A DNA stretch of 64,000 nucleotides from UBA11612 sp964475755 (lineage in GTDB: Bacteria; Pseudomonadota; Alphaproteobacteria; Rhodospirillales; Rhodospirillaceae), in NCBI GenBank assembly GCA_964475755.1, contig CAYYXR010000008.1, forward strand, positions 12,270 through 76,269, written 5' to 3'. Below, piece after piece: positions 43,971 through 52,001 of this stretch (its first letter is position 1; every line of letters starts with the position of its first letter). The position numbers and the translations under genes were made by a program. Under the pieces are notes generated by a model. That model saw nothing but the letters and a program-made list of their open reading frames with translations, made no database searches and was not told where the DNA came from.

Positions 43971-44001
43971 TTGACATTATGCTATTGTGCATAGCACAAT
44001 A
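43971..44001 (+). promoter_or_regulatory. Promoter and palindromic operator of phaR
   Basis: TTGACA (43971-43976) with CACAAT 18 bases later forms a plausible sigma-70 promoter. The -10 half is covered by a perfect palindrome, TATTGTGC-ATA-GCACAATA (43983-44001). Binding there would block RNA polymerase. PhaR is known to repress its own gene in other alphaproteobacteria, so autoregulation is the simplest reading. Confidence 0.6.
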
Positions 44002-44029
44002 ACAGGCTCAAGAGTTCAAGGACGGGACA

Positions 44030-44635
44030 ATGTCTGACCAGGAAGGCGGCGGCAGGTCGCCAGTCATAACGATCAAAAAATACGCCAACCGGCGCCTCTA
44101 CAACACCGCAACGTCGAGCTACGTCACACTCGACCATTTGGCGGAGATGGTGAAAGAGGGCGCCGAATTCGTCGTGACCGATGCCAAGACCGGCGAGGAC
44201 ATTACGCGAAGCGTTTTGACGCAGATTATTGTGGATCAGGAGGCCAAGGGCCAAAACCTGCTGCCCATCAAATTCTTGAGGCAAATCATAGGCTTCTACG
44301 GCGACTCCTTGGGCGGCGTTCTTCCTAAATACCTAGAGCAAAGCATGGAAGCCTTCGCGCAAAACGAAACGCAGATGCGCAACATCATGCAACATACATT
44401 CAAGGGACTTATTCCAGTCGAGCGCATGGATGAAATGGCGCAACAGAATATGGCGCTGTTTGAAAACGCCATGAAGATGTTCAATCCGTTCGCCCAGGTC
44501 AGCCGCAATGGCGGATCGGCGGCAGCTCAAAAACCGACAGCCGACTCGGGCAAGAGCGAAGATATCGACGATCTCAAATCGCAGCTGAACGCGATGCAGG
44601 CGCAGCTCGAAAAACTGGTGAAAGACCGCCAGTAA
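44030..44635 (+). CDS. phaR: Polyhydroxyalkanoate synthesis repressor PhaR
   Basis: Regulator that binds PHB and DNA and controls phasin and synthase genes. The PHB/PHA accumulation regulator DNA-binding domain occupies residues about 11-75 (ITIKKYANRRLYNTATSSYV), followed by a helical PHB-binding region (about 85-155) and a C-terminal coiled coil (DDLKSQLNAMQAQLEKLV). The 201 residues are typical. AAGGA stands eight bases upstream of the ATG. It is divergent from the PhaE-like gene and phaC. Confidence 0.95.
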   Translation: MSDQEGGGRSPVITIKKYANRRLYNTATSSYVTLDHLAEMVKEGAEFVVTDAKTGEDITRSVLTQIIVDQEAKGQNLLPIKFLRQIIGFYGDSLGGVLPKYLEQSMEAFAQNETQMRNIMQHTFKGLIPVERMDEMAQQNMALFENAMKMFNPFAQVSRNGGSAAAQKPTADSGKSEDIDDLKSQLNAMQAQLEKLVKDRQ

Positions 44636-44749
44636 CCCTCCCCGGCGATCGACTTCGAACACATGCGCAACAATATTTGTTAAGCGCAAAGGGTGTATTT
44701 TTACGCGCGGGATATAACTCCAAGTTTCCCCACAGATCGACGCGTACCT

Positions 44750-44768
44750 TTGTTAAAAAATTTAACAA
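44750..44768. promoter_or_regulatory. AT-rich palindrome upstream of the XRE regulator gene
   Basis: TTGTTAAA-AAA-TTTAACAA, a perfect 8-3-8 palindrome, with a weaker related stretch (AACAATTTTTTAC) about 15 bases downstream next to a TACAAT -10-like box at 44795. It is probably an operator for the downstream regulator. The rest of the 293-base gap after phaR is AT-rich and has no gene. Confidence 0.5.
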
Positions 44769-44928
44769 TCTCTAAACGTGTACTAACAATTTTTTACAAT
44801 AAACTCCGGGTGATCCGACCATTCCATCCATACAATCACAAGTATCAAGTCGCGCAGACGACTCGAAACGACAAAACGCAGGATGAAACTGACCTACAAA
44901 CGATTCACCACTAGTTGGGGTAATGAAC

Positions 44929-45318
44929 ATGGATGGCGGAATGATCAAAGCTGAACCGGCAAACCGGGCGAGTTCCATCGACCGGCATGTCGGAGCGCGT
45001 ATTCGCGACCGGAGAATTATGCTGGGCCTGAGCCAGCAGCAAATGGCCGATATGATTGGGGTCACGTATCAGCAAGCCCACAAGTATGAGCGCGGCATCA
45101 ACCGCATTTCGGCGGGCCGTCTTTACGAGATCACGCGGGTGCTAAACGTGCCGATTACATACTTCTTTGAGGGGCTGGATGCGGCCGAAGAAGATGAAAC
45201 AATGAACCCGCGCCAGCGTATGTGCCTGGAGCTGGCGCGCAATTTTGCGAATATCTCCAACCAGAAACACCAGGAAGCGCTGAGCCAATTGGCCCGCGCA
45301 CTGGCCGTTCAGCAGTAA
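44929..45318 (+). CDS. XRE-family transcriptional regulator (PraR/SinR-like)
   Basis: DNA-binding protein of about 129 residues with an XRE helix-turn-helix (about 20-75: RRIMLGLSQQQMADMIGVTYQQAHKYERG) and a helical C-terminal part probably used for dimerisation. The sequence is close to the conserved alphaproteobacterial regulators related to Rhizobium PraR, which act on quorum sensing and attachment. The ATG used has GGGG eight bases upstream; another ATG two codons earlier is too close to it. It is followed by a terminator-like hairpin. Confidence 0.87.
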   Translation: MDGGMIKAEPANRASSIDRHVGARIRDRRIMLGLSQQQMADMIGVTYQQAHKYERGINRISAGRLYEITRVLNVPITYFFEGLDAAEEDETMNPRQRMCLELARNFANISNQKHQEALSQLARALAVQQ

Positions 45319-45340
45319 TCCGAATCCTATAAGTGGGGAT

Positions 45341-45382
45341 GGGCGGCGGCCGGGGTTTAGTCCTCGGCCGCCCATTCTTTTT
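45341..45382 (+). terminator. Terminator after the XRE regulator, lying inside the end of queG
   Basis: GGGCGGCGGCCG (45341-45352) pairs with CGGCCGCCC (45365-45373) with a 3-base bulge, then ATTCTTTTT follows. The second arm and T-run are within the last codons of convergent queG. Confidence 0.6.
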
Positions 45383-46481
45383 GGACGTCTTCGTCGCATT
45401 CCTTGGGCAGATGTGCTGCGCGAAGATGCGCCGCATGATCTACGGATGCCAGTTTAAGAACCGCCCAGACGGCCGCGCCGCGCACCAAAGGCGATTCATC
45501 GGACAACAAGCGTTCAGCATCAGGCAGCAGGTTTCGATCAGCGCTATTGCCGATGGCATTCAGTACATTGCGCAAAAACCGGGTGCGCCCGATACGTTTA
45601 ATGGGAGAGCCTGAAAATTTTGCGCGAAATTGAGCATCATCCAGGCGCGCCAGTTCTTTCAGCGCCGGGCCCGATAATTCGCGTCTCGGCTTGAACCCTT
45701 CGATTTCCGTTGGACCGGCAAACTTGTTCCACGGGCAAACAGCGAGACAATCGTCACAGCCATAAATTCTATTGCCCATCAGAGGGCGCAGATTGCGCGG
45801 GATTGGACCTTTGTGTTCGATGGTCAGATAGGAAATGCATTTGCGGGCATCGATTTGGTGCGGCCCGATAAAGGCGTTTGTCGGACAAACATCCAGGCAT
45901 TGGCGGCACTGCCCGCAGTGATCCGCCTCGCCCTCATCCGGCTCAAATTCAAGGGCTGTAAAGACCTCGCCCAGGAACAGCCAAGAACCGAATTCGCGCG
46001 AGACCAAATTTGTGTGTTTGCCTTGCCATCCGAGACCGGCTTGCTGTGCGAGCGGCTTTTCCAAAACCGGCGCGGTATCGACAAAGACCTTGACCTCGGC
46101 GCCGGACTCGCTGTTCAGCCATCCGGCAAGTTGCTTCAAACGCTTTTTTAAAATGTCGTGATAGTCCCGGTTGCGGGCATACACACTGATCGTGCCCTTG
46201 CCGTTATCGCGCAACGTTCCCATAGGATCATCTTCGGGGCCGTAGTTGGCGCCGAGAACGATCACCGATTTTGCATCGGGCCACAGCACCTGAGGGTCGG
46301 CGCGGCGCGCGGCATTGCTTTCAAGCCACGCCATATCTCCATGAAGGCCAGCCGCGAGAAACGCGCGGAAATCTTCGCGCGTTTTCGAAGGCGTTGCGGC
46401 GCGCGCAAAGCGCACGGCATCAAAGCCGAGAGATTTCGCATGCCTGCGAACCGCCTCGCGATCAGGCGTCGTCGTCTTCAT
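45357..46481 (-). CDS. queG: Epoxyqueuosine reductase QueG
   Basis: Cobalamin-dependent Fe-S enzyme reducing epoxyqueuosine to queuosine in tRNA. The two 4Fe-4S motifs are CGQCRQCLDVCP (about 190-205) and CDDCLAVCPW (about 245), with a HEAT-like C-terminal segment for tRNA binding. The 374 residues are full length. Its ATG overlaps the end of tgt by 20 bases. It is the third gene of queA-tgt-queG, so the last three steps of queuosine synthesis are made from one transcript. Confidence 0.95.
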   Translation of the reverse strand: MKTTTPDREAVRRHAKSLGFDAVRFARAATPSKTREDFRAFLAAGLHGDMAWLESNAARRADPQVLWPDAKSVIVLGANYGPEDDPMGTLRDNGKGTISVYARNRDYHDILKKRLKQLAGWLNSESGAEVKVFVDTAPVLEKPLAQQAGLGWQGKHTNLVSREFGSWLFLGEVFTALEFEPDEGEADHCGQCRQCLDVCPTNAFIGPHQIDARKCISYLTIEHKGPIPRNLRPLMGNRIYGCDDCLAVCPWNKFAGPTEIEGFKPRRELSGPALKELARLDDAQFRAKFSGSPIKRIGRTRFLRNVLNAIGNSADRNLLPDAERLLSDESPLVRGAAVWAVLKLASVDHAAHLRAAHLPKECDEDVQKEWAAED

Positions 46482-47601
46482 CCTGCCTCGTCAGGCCGCT
46501 GGTGAAATTGGATATGAACTGGGCGAGCGTTTTCGCTCGAATAGCGTCGCGAAGCCCCTTCATCATGTGCTGGTAGAAGGCGACATTGTGCCACGACAAC
46601 AACATGAGCCCCAGGACTTCATCGCACCGGATAAGGTGATGGAGATATGCGCGGCTATAGTCGCGGCTTGCCGGGCAAGGCACCGTCTCGTCCAGAGGGC
46701 GCGCATCATCCGCGTGCTTTGCATTGCGCAGATTCAACGTCCCGTGGCTGGTGAAGGCCTGGGCGGTGCGCCCTGAACGGGTGGGCAGAACACAATCGAA
46801 CATATCAACGCCGCGTGCCACGGCGTGCACAATGTCGAGCGGCTTACCGACACCCATCAAATAGCGCGGCGCATCTGTGGGCACGTGGGGGACGGTCTTG
46901 TCCAACGTTTCGAGCATCAGCTCGTGGCCCTCACCCACGGCGAGCCCTCCGATGGCATATCCGTCGAACCCGATGGCCGTGAGCTGTTCGACGGATTCTT
47001 TGCGCAAGTCTTCGTGCACGCCGCCTTGAACGATACCAAACAGCCCGTATCCGGGCCGCTGTACGTATGCGCTTTTTGATCGTTCCGCCCAACGCATGGA
47101 CATACGCATGCTTTGAGCGACGGTATCTTTTTCGGCAGGAAACGGTGTGCATTCGTCGAACACCATCGTGATGGTTGAATCCAGATCATTCTGAATTTGC
47201 ACGGCGCGCTCTGGAGTGAGTTGGTGACGTGAACCGTCGATATGGGATTGAAACGTCACGCCCTCTTCCGTGATCTTTCGAAGTTTGGCAAGGGACATAA
47301 CCTGATAGCCGCCTGAATCCGTGAGCAGCGGCCCGGGCCAATTCATGAATTTTCGAACGCCGCCGAATTGAGCGATGCGCGCGGCGCCGGGGCGCAGCAT
47401 CAGGTGATATGTGTTGGCAAGGATGATCTGCGCACCCGTTGCGGCCACAGTGTCGGTAAACATGCCTTTCACGGTTGCGGCGGTTCCAACGGGCATAAAA
47501 GCCGGCGTATCGAAACTACCGTGTGCCGTGGACACGCGGCCAAGCCGCGCCGCACCATCAGTCCCAAAAGATTCGAAACGGAAAACGGCAGACTGGGTCA
47601 C
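46462..47601 (-). CDS. tgt: Queuine/preQ1 tRNA-guanine transglycosylase
   Basis: Swaps guanine-34 for preQ1 in GUN-anticodon tRNAs. Catalytic and substrate residues are present (LTDSGGYQV, GGLAVGEG, DCVLPTRSGR). The start is set at GTG 47601, which overlaps the queA stop as GTGA and has GGAG six bases upstream. The zinc site is unusual: where most TGTs have C-x-C-x2-C before RNYSRAYL, this protein reads TVPCPASRDYSRAYL, keeping one Cys and replacing the other two with Val and Ser; the later His is kept. Similar loss may occur in other alphaproteobacteria. Confidence 0.94.
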   Translation of the reverse strand: MTQSAVFRFESFGTDGAARLGRVSTAHGSFDTPAFMPVGTAATVKGMFTDTVAATGAQIILANTYHLMLRPGAARIAQFGGVRKFMNWPGPLLTDSGGYQVMSLAKLRKITEEGVTFQSHIDGSRHQLTPERAVQIQNDLDSTITMVFDECTPFPAEKDTVAQSMRMSMRWAERSKSAYVQRPGYGLFGIVQGGVHEDLRKESVEQLTAIGFDGYAIGGLAVGEGHELMLETLDKTVPHVPTDAPRYLMGVGKPLDIVHAVARGVDMFDCVLPTRSGRTAQAFTSHGTLNLRNAKHADDARPLDETVPCPASRDYSRAYLHHLIRCDEVLGLMLLSWHNVAFYQHMMKGLRDAIRAKTLAQFISNFTSGLTRQDEDDDA

Positions 47602-48626
47602 GCTGCGCTCCGGGTCAGCAAACACGCATCGCCATAGGAATAAAACCGATAGTTGGACGCGAGGGCATGGGCATAGGCTTCTTTCATCCTCTCGAGGCCC
47701 GCGAACGCGCAGACGAGCATGAACAACGTCGAGCGCGGCAGATGGAAATTCGTCATGAGCATATCGACCGCTTTGAATTCGTATCCCGGTGTTATGAAAA
47801 TGGACGTATCACCGGTGTAGGGATGCACAATGCCATTTTCATCCGCTGCCGTCTCCAGCAGCCGCAATGACGTTGTGCCGACGGCAATAATGCGCCCACC
47901 TTTGTCACGGGCCTCATTTATTACGTTCGCGGCATCCTCGCTGATTTCGCCCCATTCGCTATGCATCTTGTGATCGTCGGTATCATCGACCGACACGGGC
48001 AGGAACGTGCCTGCGCCCACGTGCAACGTTATGTGCTGTTGTGTCACGCCTGACGCTTGAAGAGCGCTCAGGAGTTCGGGGGTAAAATGAAGCCCGGCGG
48101 TCGGCGCTGCGATTGCACCGTCCCGCGCAGCGTATACTGTCTGATAGTCTTCGCGATCACGCGCGTCGTCATCCCGTTTGATATAGGGTGGTAACGGCAC
48201 GTGGCCGGCCTGAGAAAGCGCAGATAAGAATTGCTCACCGGCCATGTTAAAGGCGACGGTCACGAAAGGCCCTTCCCGCTTCAGGATCTCGCCCGACAGC
48301 CCGCCTGGGAACTCAAGCGTTTGGCCGGGGCGCAACCTTTTTGCAGGCCGGGCAAACCCTTCCCAGGTTTCGGGTGTCAGCTGCTTGTGCAGCAGCATCT
48401 CGACAGCCATTTGATCGCGCTTGCCCAGGAGCCGTGCTGGAATCACGCGCGTATCGTTGAAAACCATCACATCACCGCGGCGCAACAGATTCGGCAACGC
48501 GCTCACCGTCGAGTCTTCAAGAGCATCCGGCGCGAAATTGAGCAGCCGCGCGCTATCGCGGGGCACACAAGGACGATCTGCAATGCTGTCGGCAGGCAAG
48601 TCAAAGTCGAAGAGCTCAATGCGCAT
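47598..48626 (-). CDS. queA: S-adenosylmethionine:tRNA ribosyltransferase-isomerase QueA
   Basis: Adds the epoxycyclopentandiol ring from SAM to preQ1 in tRNA. The sequence starts RIELFDFDLPADSIADRP and contains VFNDTRVIPARL, AAPTAGLHFT and the C-terminal NFHLPRSTLFMLV, all family hallmarks. 343 residues. The start is ATG with AAAGG six bases upstream, preferred over a GTG two codons earlier. First gene of the queuosine operon; divergent from the DUF2937 gene, with about 160 bases between for promoters. Confidence 0.95.
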   Translation of the reverse strand: MRIELFDFDLPADSIADRPCVPRDSARLLNFAPDALEDSTVSALPNLLRRGDVMVFNDTRVIPARLLGKRDQMAVEMLLHKQLTPETWEGFARPAKRLRPGQTLEFPGGLSGEILKREGPFVTVAFNMAGEQFLSALSQAGHVPLPPYIKRDDDARDREDYQTVYAARDGAIAAPTAGLHFTPELLSALQASGVTQQHITLHVGAGTFLPVSVDDTDDHKMHSEWGEISEDAANVINEARDKGGRIIAVGTTSLRLLETAADENGIVHPYTGDTSIFITPGYEFKAVDMLMTNFHLPRSTLFMLVCAFAGLERMKEAYAHALASNYRFYSYGDACLLTRSAA

Positions 48627-48788
48627 TTGCACCCTTTAATTTGATTAGAAATCCAGGCGCCAGGTCCGGAATTCGGTTGTTCGGGCTTGTAGGGACAAAG
48701 TCTGGCCTTATAGTCAACAAAATCCCAAGTTGAAATACCTTGAGAGCAAGGCGAAAAGCCCGTCAAATCTAGGGACCCGGAGTTTGCA

Positions 48789-49280
48789 TTGAGTTGGTTC
48801 TGGCAAAAGATGGACACATTCACGGCGGGCATTGTTATCGCCCTGTCCGGAGCCGGCGCGTCGCAAGGTCAGGCCTTTGTCGCCCAATACATCCAGCGGC
48901 TTGGCGGACACCTCGATGAAGCCAAGGCCCAGTTGTTCAACGTACAAACCGGCCTGCGTTACAAGCTCATGAGCGAAACCGTGCGCACCGAGCTGGAGGC
49001 CGAAGCCAATGCGCGCGTCGAGCAGTTGCAAAGTGCGTACGATGCCATTAGCGGCTCGAACGTTTTTACCCGGTCGTTTGCCTTTTTTAGTCATGCCGAG
49101 ACGACCATCGTGTCCGGAACATGGAGAGACTTTGTACCAGCCTTGCCTCTCGACGCGACCAGCGCCTTCTATGTGTTCCTTGGAATGATTCTGGGATTCA
49201 TCGTCTACGAGATCGTCAAATTACCTTTTGCCGCCGCCGGACAGAAATCGGGGCGGCGAAAGTTTAAACGGCGGCTATGA
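48789..49280 (+). CDS. DUF2937 family membrane protein
   Basis: 163 residues. The N-terminal hydrophobic segment (TAGIVIALSGAGASQGQAFVAQYIQRLGGHLDEA) matches DUF2937, whose members share the AQYIQRLGG pattern. A soluble helical middle (about 45-110) and a C-terminal membrane helix (SAFYVFLGMILGFIVYEIV) follow. The start is TTG with CCGGAG six bases upstream; an ATG eight codons later is the alternative. Function unknown; the family is widespread in alpha- and gammaproteobacteria. Confidence 0.8.
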   Translation: MSWFWQKMDTFTAGIVIALSGAGASQGQAFVAQYIQRLGGHLDEAKAQLFNVQTGLRYKLMSETVRTELEAEANARVEQLQSAYDAISGSNVFTRSFAFFSHAETTIVSGTWRDFVPALPLDATSAFYVFLGMILGFIVYEIVKLPFAAAGQKSGRRKFKRRL

Positions 49281-49282
49281 CA

Positions 49283-49300
49283 CGCCGATACAGATCGGCG
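49283..49300. terminator. Hairpin between convergent DUF2937 and subtilase genes
   Basis: CGCCGAT, loop ACAG, ATCGGCG: a perfect 7-bp stem in the 54-base gap between two convergent stops. No T-run follows, so intrinsic termination is uncertain. Confidence 0.45.
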
Positions 49301-49334
49301 CTGTGATTACGCATCAGTTGATCGAAATCAGGAT

Positions 49335-51500
49335 TTACTGAACGACGTTTGAAATCTCGGAATTATTCGCCGCCACGCCGAGATCGCATTTCGGAGTCAT
49401 GTCAATGACCGCGCCAATATCGGTATTCTGAATGACATGCTGCAGGTAGCCCGCAAGGTTATCCATACGAATATTGTATTGCGACAACCCATCGGTCACG
49501 GCATTGCGAAGGGCGAGCGATTGATTCTCCAATTCGGCGCCGGTGATTTCGTAAGATCCGCCCGCGGTAATTGTTGGCGAGACCCAAGAGCCCAGCTGTT
49601 CACCGGTCGAAGCATTGAATAGAACAAGGGTTGCGACATCGGGCGTGCTGCCGGTGTTCACGATACGAAGGCGGGATGCGTAGTCCGCGATCGTTGAGGC
49701 GTGCATGTTCAATACGGACGTTGTGTTGTCCGAGTAACCGGACTCACAGCTGCTAAGATTGGCGAAGACGCCGGGGCTGCGCGTCCACACCACATGCTGC
49801 ATGTATCCGGTAAAGGCGCTTTCAATCTCGAGATTTAAGTATGTGCGGGTAGCCGCTTCGGTATTCGAAGTCGCGAATGGCGTTGCTGAAGATTCGATAT
49901 TCGAGACCGAAAACTGTCTGGAGGCACGCGGCGCAATATCGGGGCTCGTCCACGTTCCCACGATGGATCCGGTGGTGACATCGCGCAACGTCACCGTAAC
50001 CGCCCCATCTGTGTTCGTATCGTTGTAAAAGCGAAGAAAAGATTCTCCAAAGTCTGCCGTATTGGAACTGACGACGTTATTGAACGAGCGCCGGTCGCGG
50101 CCGCTCAGAAGGCTGATAGCCCGTGCCACGCGAATTTTCGGCACCGTAACGCCAGAATCGACACGCGATACGCTTATGCCCGTAGTCTTCAGCGCGTTTT
50201 CCATCTCATCGAAGTCACCCTCCGGAAACGCCGAGCGCATCACGGCCCAGGCCCCGGCAACATGGGGCGCGGCCATGGACGTGCCGCTACGGGTGCCGAA
50301 TCCTGTGCCTGTGGCCGACGCGCCGCGCACGGACACGCCGGGCGCCATAAAGTCGAGCGTATTGGCGAAATTCGAAAACGTGGCCACCGACGCACCGTCG
50401 TTGGTGGCGCCGACGCCGAGTGCAGAAGAGATACAGGCGGGCGAACTGATCTGACCGGTGATGCCGCTGTTGCCCGCGGAGATCACCACCGCGACGCCTT
50501 TTTGCCGCAGCATATCGATGACCGGTTTGCGCGGATCATCGTCGCAATACCCATCGCGATTTGACCCGCCCACGCTGAGGTTCACGGACGCAATATTGTA
50601 GGTCTCGACATTCTCATTGATGTAGTCGAGCGCCCTAAGCACAGCTTCGGAATCGGTGAATTCGCATGGCGCCAAAGAGGGGCTGCATTCGTCCGGGTCC
50701 GATTCTTCGGAAAACACGTCAATCGGCATCAGCATCGCGCCGCGGGCCACGCCGTAATTCACGCCGTCGTTGCCGACGGCGACGGACGCAACATGTGTAC
50801 CGTGATCACACCGGGTTGAGCCCGCCGGACAGTTGGACGCTGCGCCGACGCCGATCTGCGGCGATTGTCCCGAGGGACATTTGTTGACGTAGGTTTCACC
50901 GTAATCGCCGCTGAAACAGGCTGCACCGACGGTGCGGCCCGCGAACATCGGGTGCGCCGTGTTGATGCCGCCATCGATTATGGCCACGGTATACCCCGTG
51001 CCGTCGTAACCATCCGCCCAAGCGTCGGCCACTTCGATAGAGAGCTGGGCGTTCGCCCCTTGCGCGGTTTCACCGGAAAAAGAGTTGGTGCTTGCGGCGA
51101 ACGCCGGATCGCGCTGCTCGCGCTCAACCAGGTGAACGGACTGCACCGATGCATCGGACAGCAGGTCCATCAGCTGAGACTGATCGACGGTGGCGGAAAT
51201 GAGCGGAAGGGTGCGGAAGGTGCGCACGCTTTTGATGTTCGCGCCGGCCAGCGCCGGTTTCACGCTATTGAGCGCCGCGGCAACGGCCGCTTTCTGTTTG
51301 AGTGCCGGTTGCTTTGCCGACCATGTCGCCTCACCTGTGTCGATTTTCATGCGCACGATGATGTGAGCGACGCCGTCACGCTGGATCTGCCGGATCACAT
51401 CCTCAGCATCGGCCCGCGCAGGCGAAAGCCCGGCCGCACTGACAAGGAACGCGGCGCAAAGGGCGCATAAGGCGGTGATGCGGATGATTGGCGCAAACAT
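49335..51500 (-). CDS. Secreted subtilisin-like serine peptidase (S8) with duplicated C-terminal domain
   Basis: Exported protease of 721 residues from the ATG of MFAPIIRIT (a GTG seven codons upstream is possible). A signal peptide (cut near SPARA) is followed by an I9-like propeptide (about 35-135) and the S8 domain with Asp176 in AIIDGGIN, His233 in DHGTHVAS, oxyanion Asn344 in SAGNSG and Ser408 in SGTSMAAPH. The last 240 residues hold two similar beta-rich modules; each opens with a 'RFYN/RIVN' strand and 'STG..GTW/GSW' and ends in 'GYMQHV' or 'GYLQHV'. Two disulphide pairs are likely in the catalytic domain. It acts in the periplasm or outside the cell. Confidence 0.92.
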   Translation of the reverse strand: MFAPIIRITALCALCAAFLVSAAGLSPARADAEDVIRQIQRDGVAHIIVRMKIDTGEATWSAKQPALKQKAAVAAALNSVKPALAGANIKSVRTFRTLPLISATVDQSQLMDLLSDASVQSVHLVEREQRDPAFAASTNSFSGETAQGANAQLSIEVADAWADGYDGTGYTVAIIDGGINTAHPMFAGRTVGAACFSGDYGETYVNKCPSGQSPQIGVGAASNCPAGSTRCDHGTHVASVAVGNDGVNYGVARGAMLMPIDVFSEESDPDECSPSLAPCEFTDSEAVLRALDYINENVETYNIASVNLSVGGSNRDGYCDDDPRKPVIDMLRQKGVAVVISAGNSGITGQISSPACISSALGVGATNDGASVATFSNFANTLDFMAPGVSVRGASATGTGFGTRSGTSMAAPHVAGAWAVMRSAFPEGDFDEMENALKTTGISVSRVDSGVTVPKIRVARAISLLSGRDRRSFNNVVSSNTADFGESFLRFYNDTNTDGAVTVTLRDVTTGSIVGTWTSPDIAPRASRQFSVSNIESSATPFATSNTEAATRTYLNLEIESAFTGYMQHVVWTRSPGVFANLSSCESGYSDNTTSVLNMHASTIADYASRLRIVNTGSTPDVATLVLFNASTGEQLGSWVSPTITAGGSYEITGAELENQSLALRNAVTDGLSQYNIRMDNLAGYLQHVIQNTDIGAVIDMTPKCDLGVAANNSEISNVVQ

Positions 51501-51521
51501 GGTTTTTTGGCTTACAAACAC

Positions 51522-52001
51522 AAATGCGCTCAGCGATAGATTCGTTGCGCGCTCAACCTGCCGAAACCGAAAAGCTGGCCGAGGCCAGCGGTACCCTTGT
51601 GTTCGCGCATAGTATGGGGTTTCCCCTCGGTTCTGTCCACACGTGGCTTAAAATCTGCGCCACTGTCGCAAATGTGGCCCCAGGGCGCTTAATAAAGCGT
51701 TTATAATCAAATAGATAATGACCCTGCTTGGGGATGGGAAATCAGCAGGAGAGCGAGCCGGAGCGCGGTCCGCGCACTCTTGGCGTCCATGCCCCGCGCC
51801 GAGTCGCCGAACCGGCCATGAGGCGGCGGCGGGCACCTTTTGGGCACGCTTTGGTTAATCGCCACAAGAGGTTAGTATTGGCCGCGCCGTCAAGAAGGGG
51901 TGTCGGCGACAAAGGGGAACAACCGCGGGCCTGCCTGCACCGCCGCCAACCACTCACCCGCCCATCGCGCGCACCGCGCACTTTCGGTGCCAAGGAAGGA
52001 C
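51522..52001. other. Non-coding 480-base region between the subtilase and the polysaccharide cluster
   Basis: No frame here has both a ribosome site and protein-like sequence. Visible signals are a small hairpin CGCTT-AATA-AAGCG (51686-51699), a TATAAT box just after it (51702-51707) and the inverted pair CCTGCT/AGCAGG (about 51723-51749). They could form a promoter and leader for the plus-strand GT39-like gene. Confidence 0.5.

Noticed and set aside
51702..51707. TATAAT box as a confident promoter
   Set aside because: No acceptable -35 at 16-19 bases and nearly 300 bases to the next gene; mentioned only within the gap entry.
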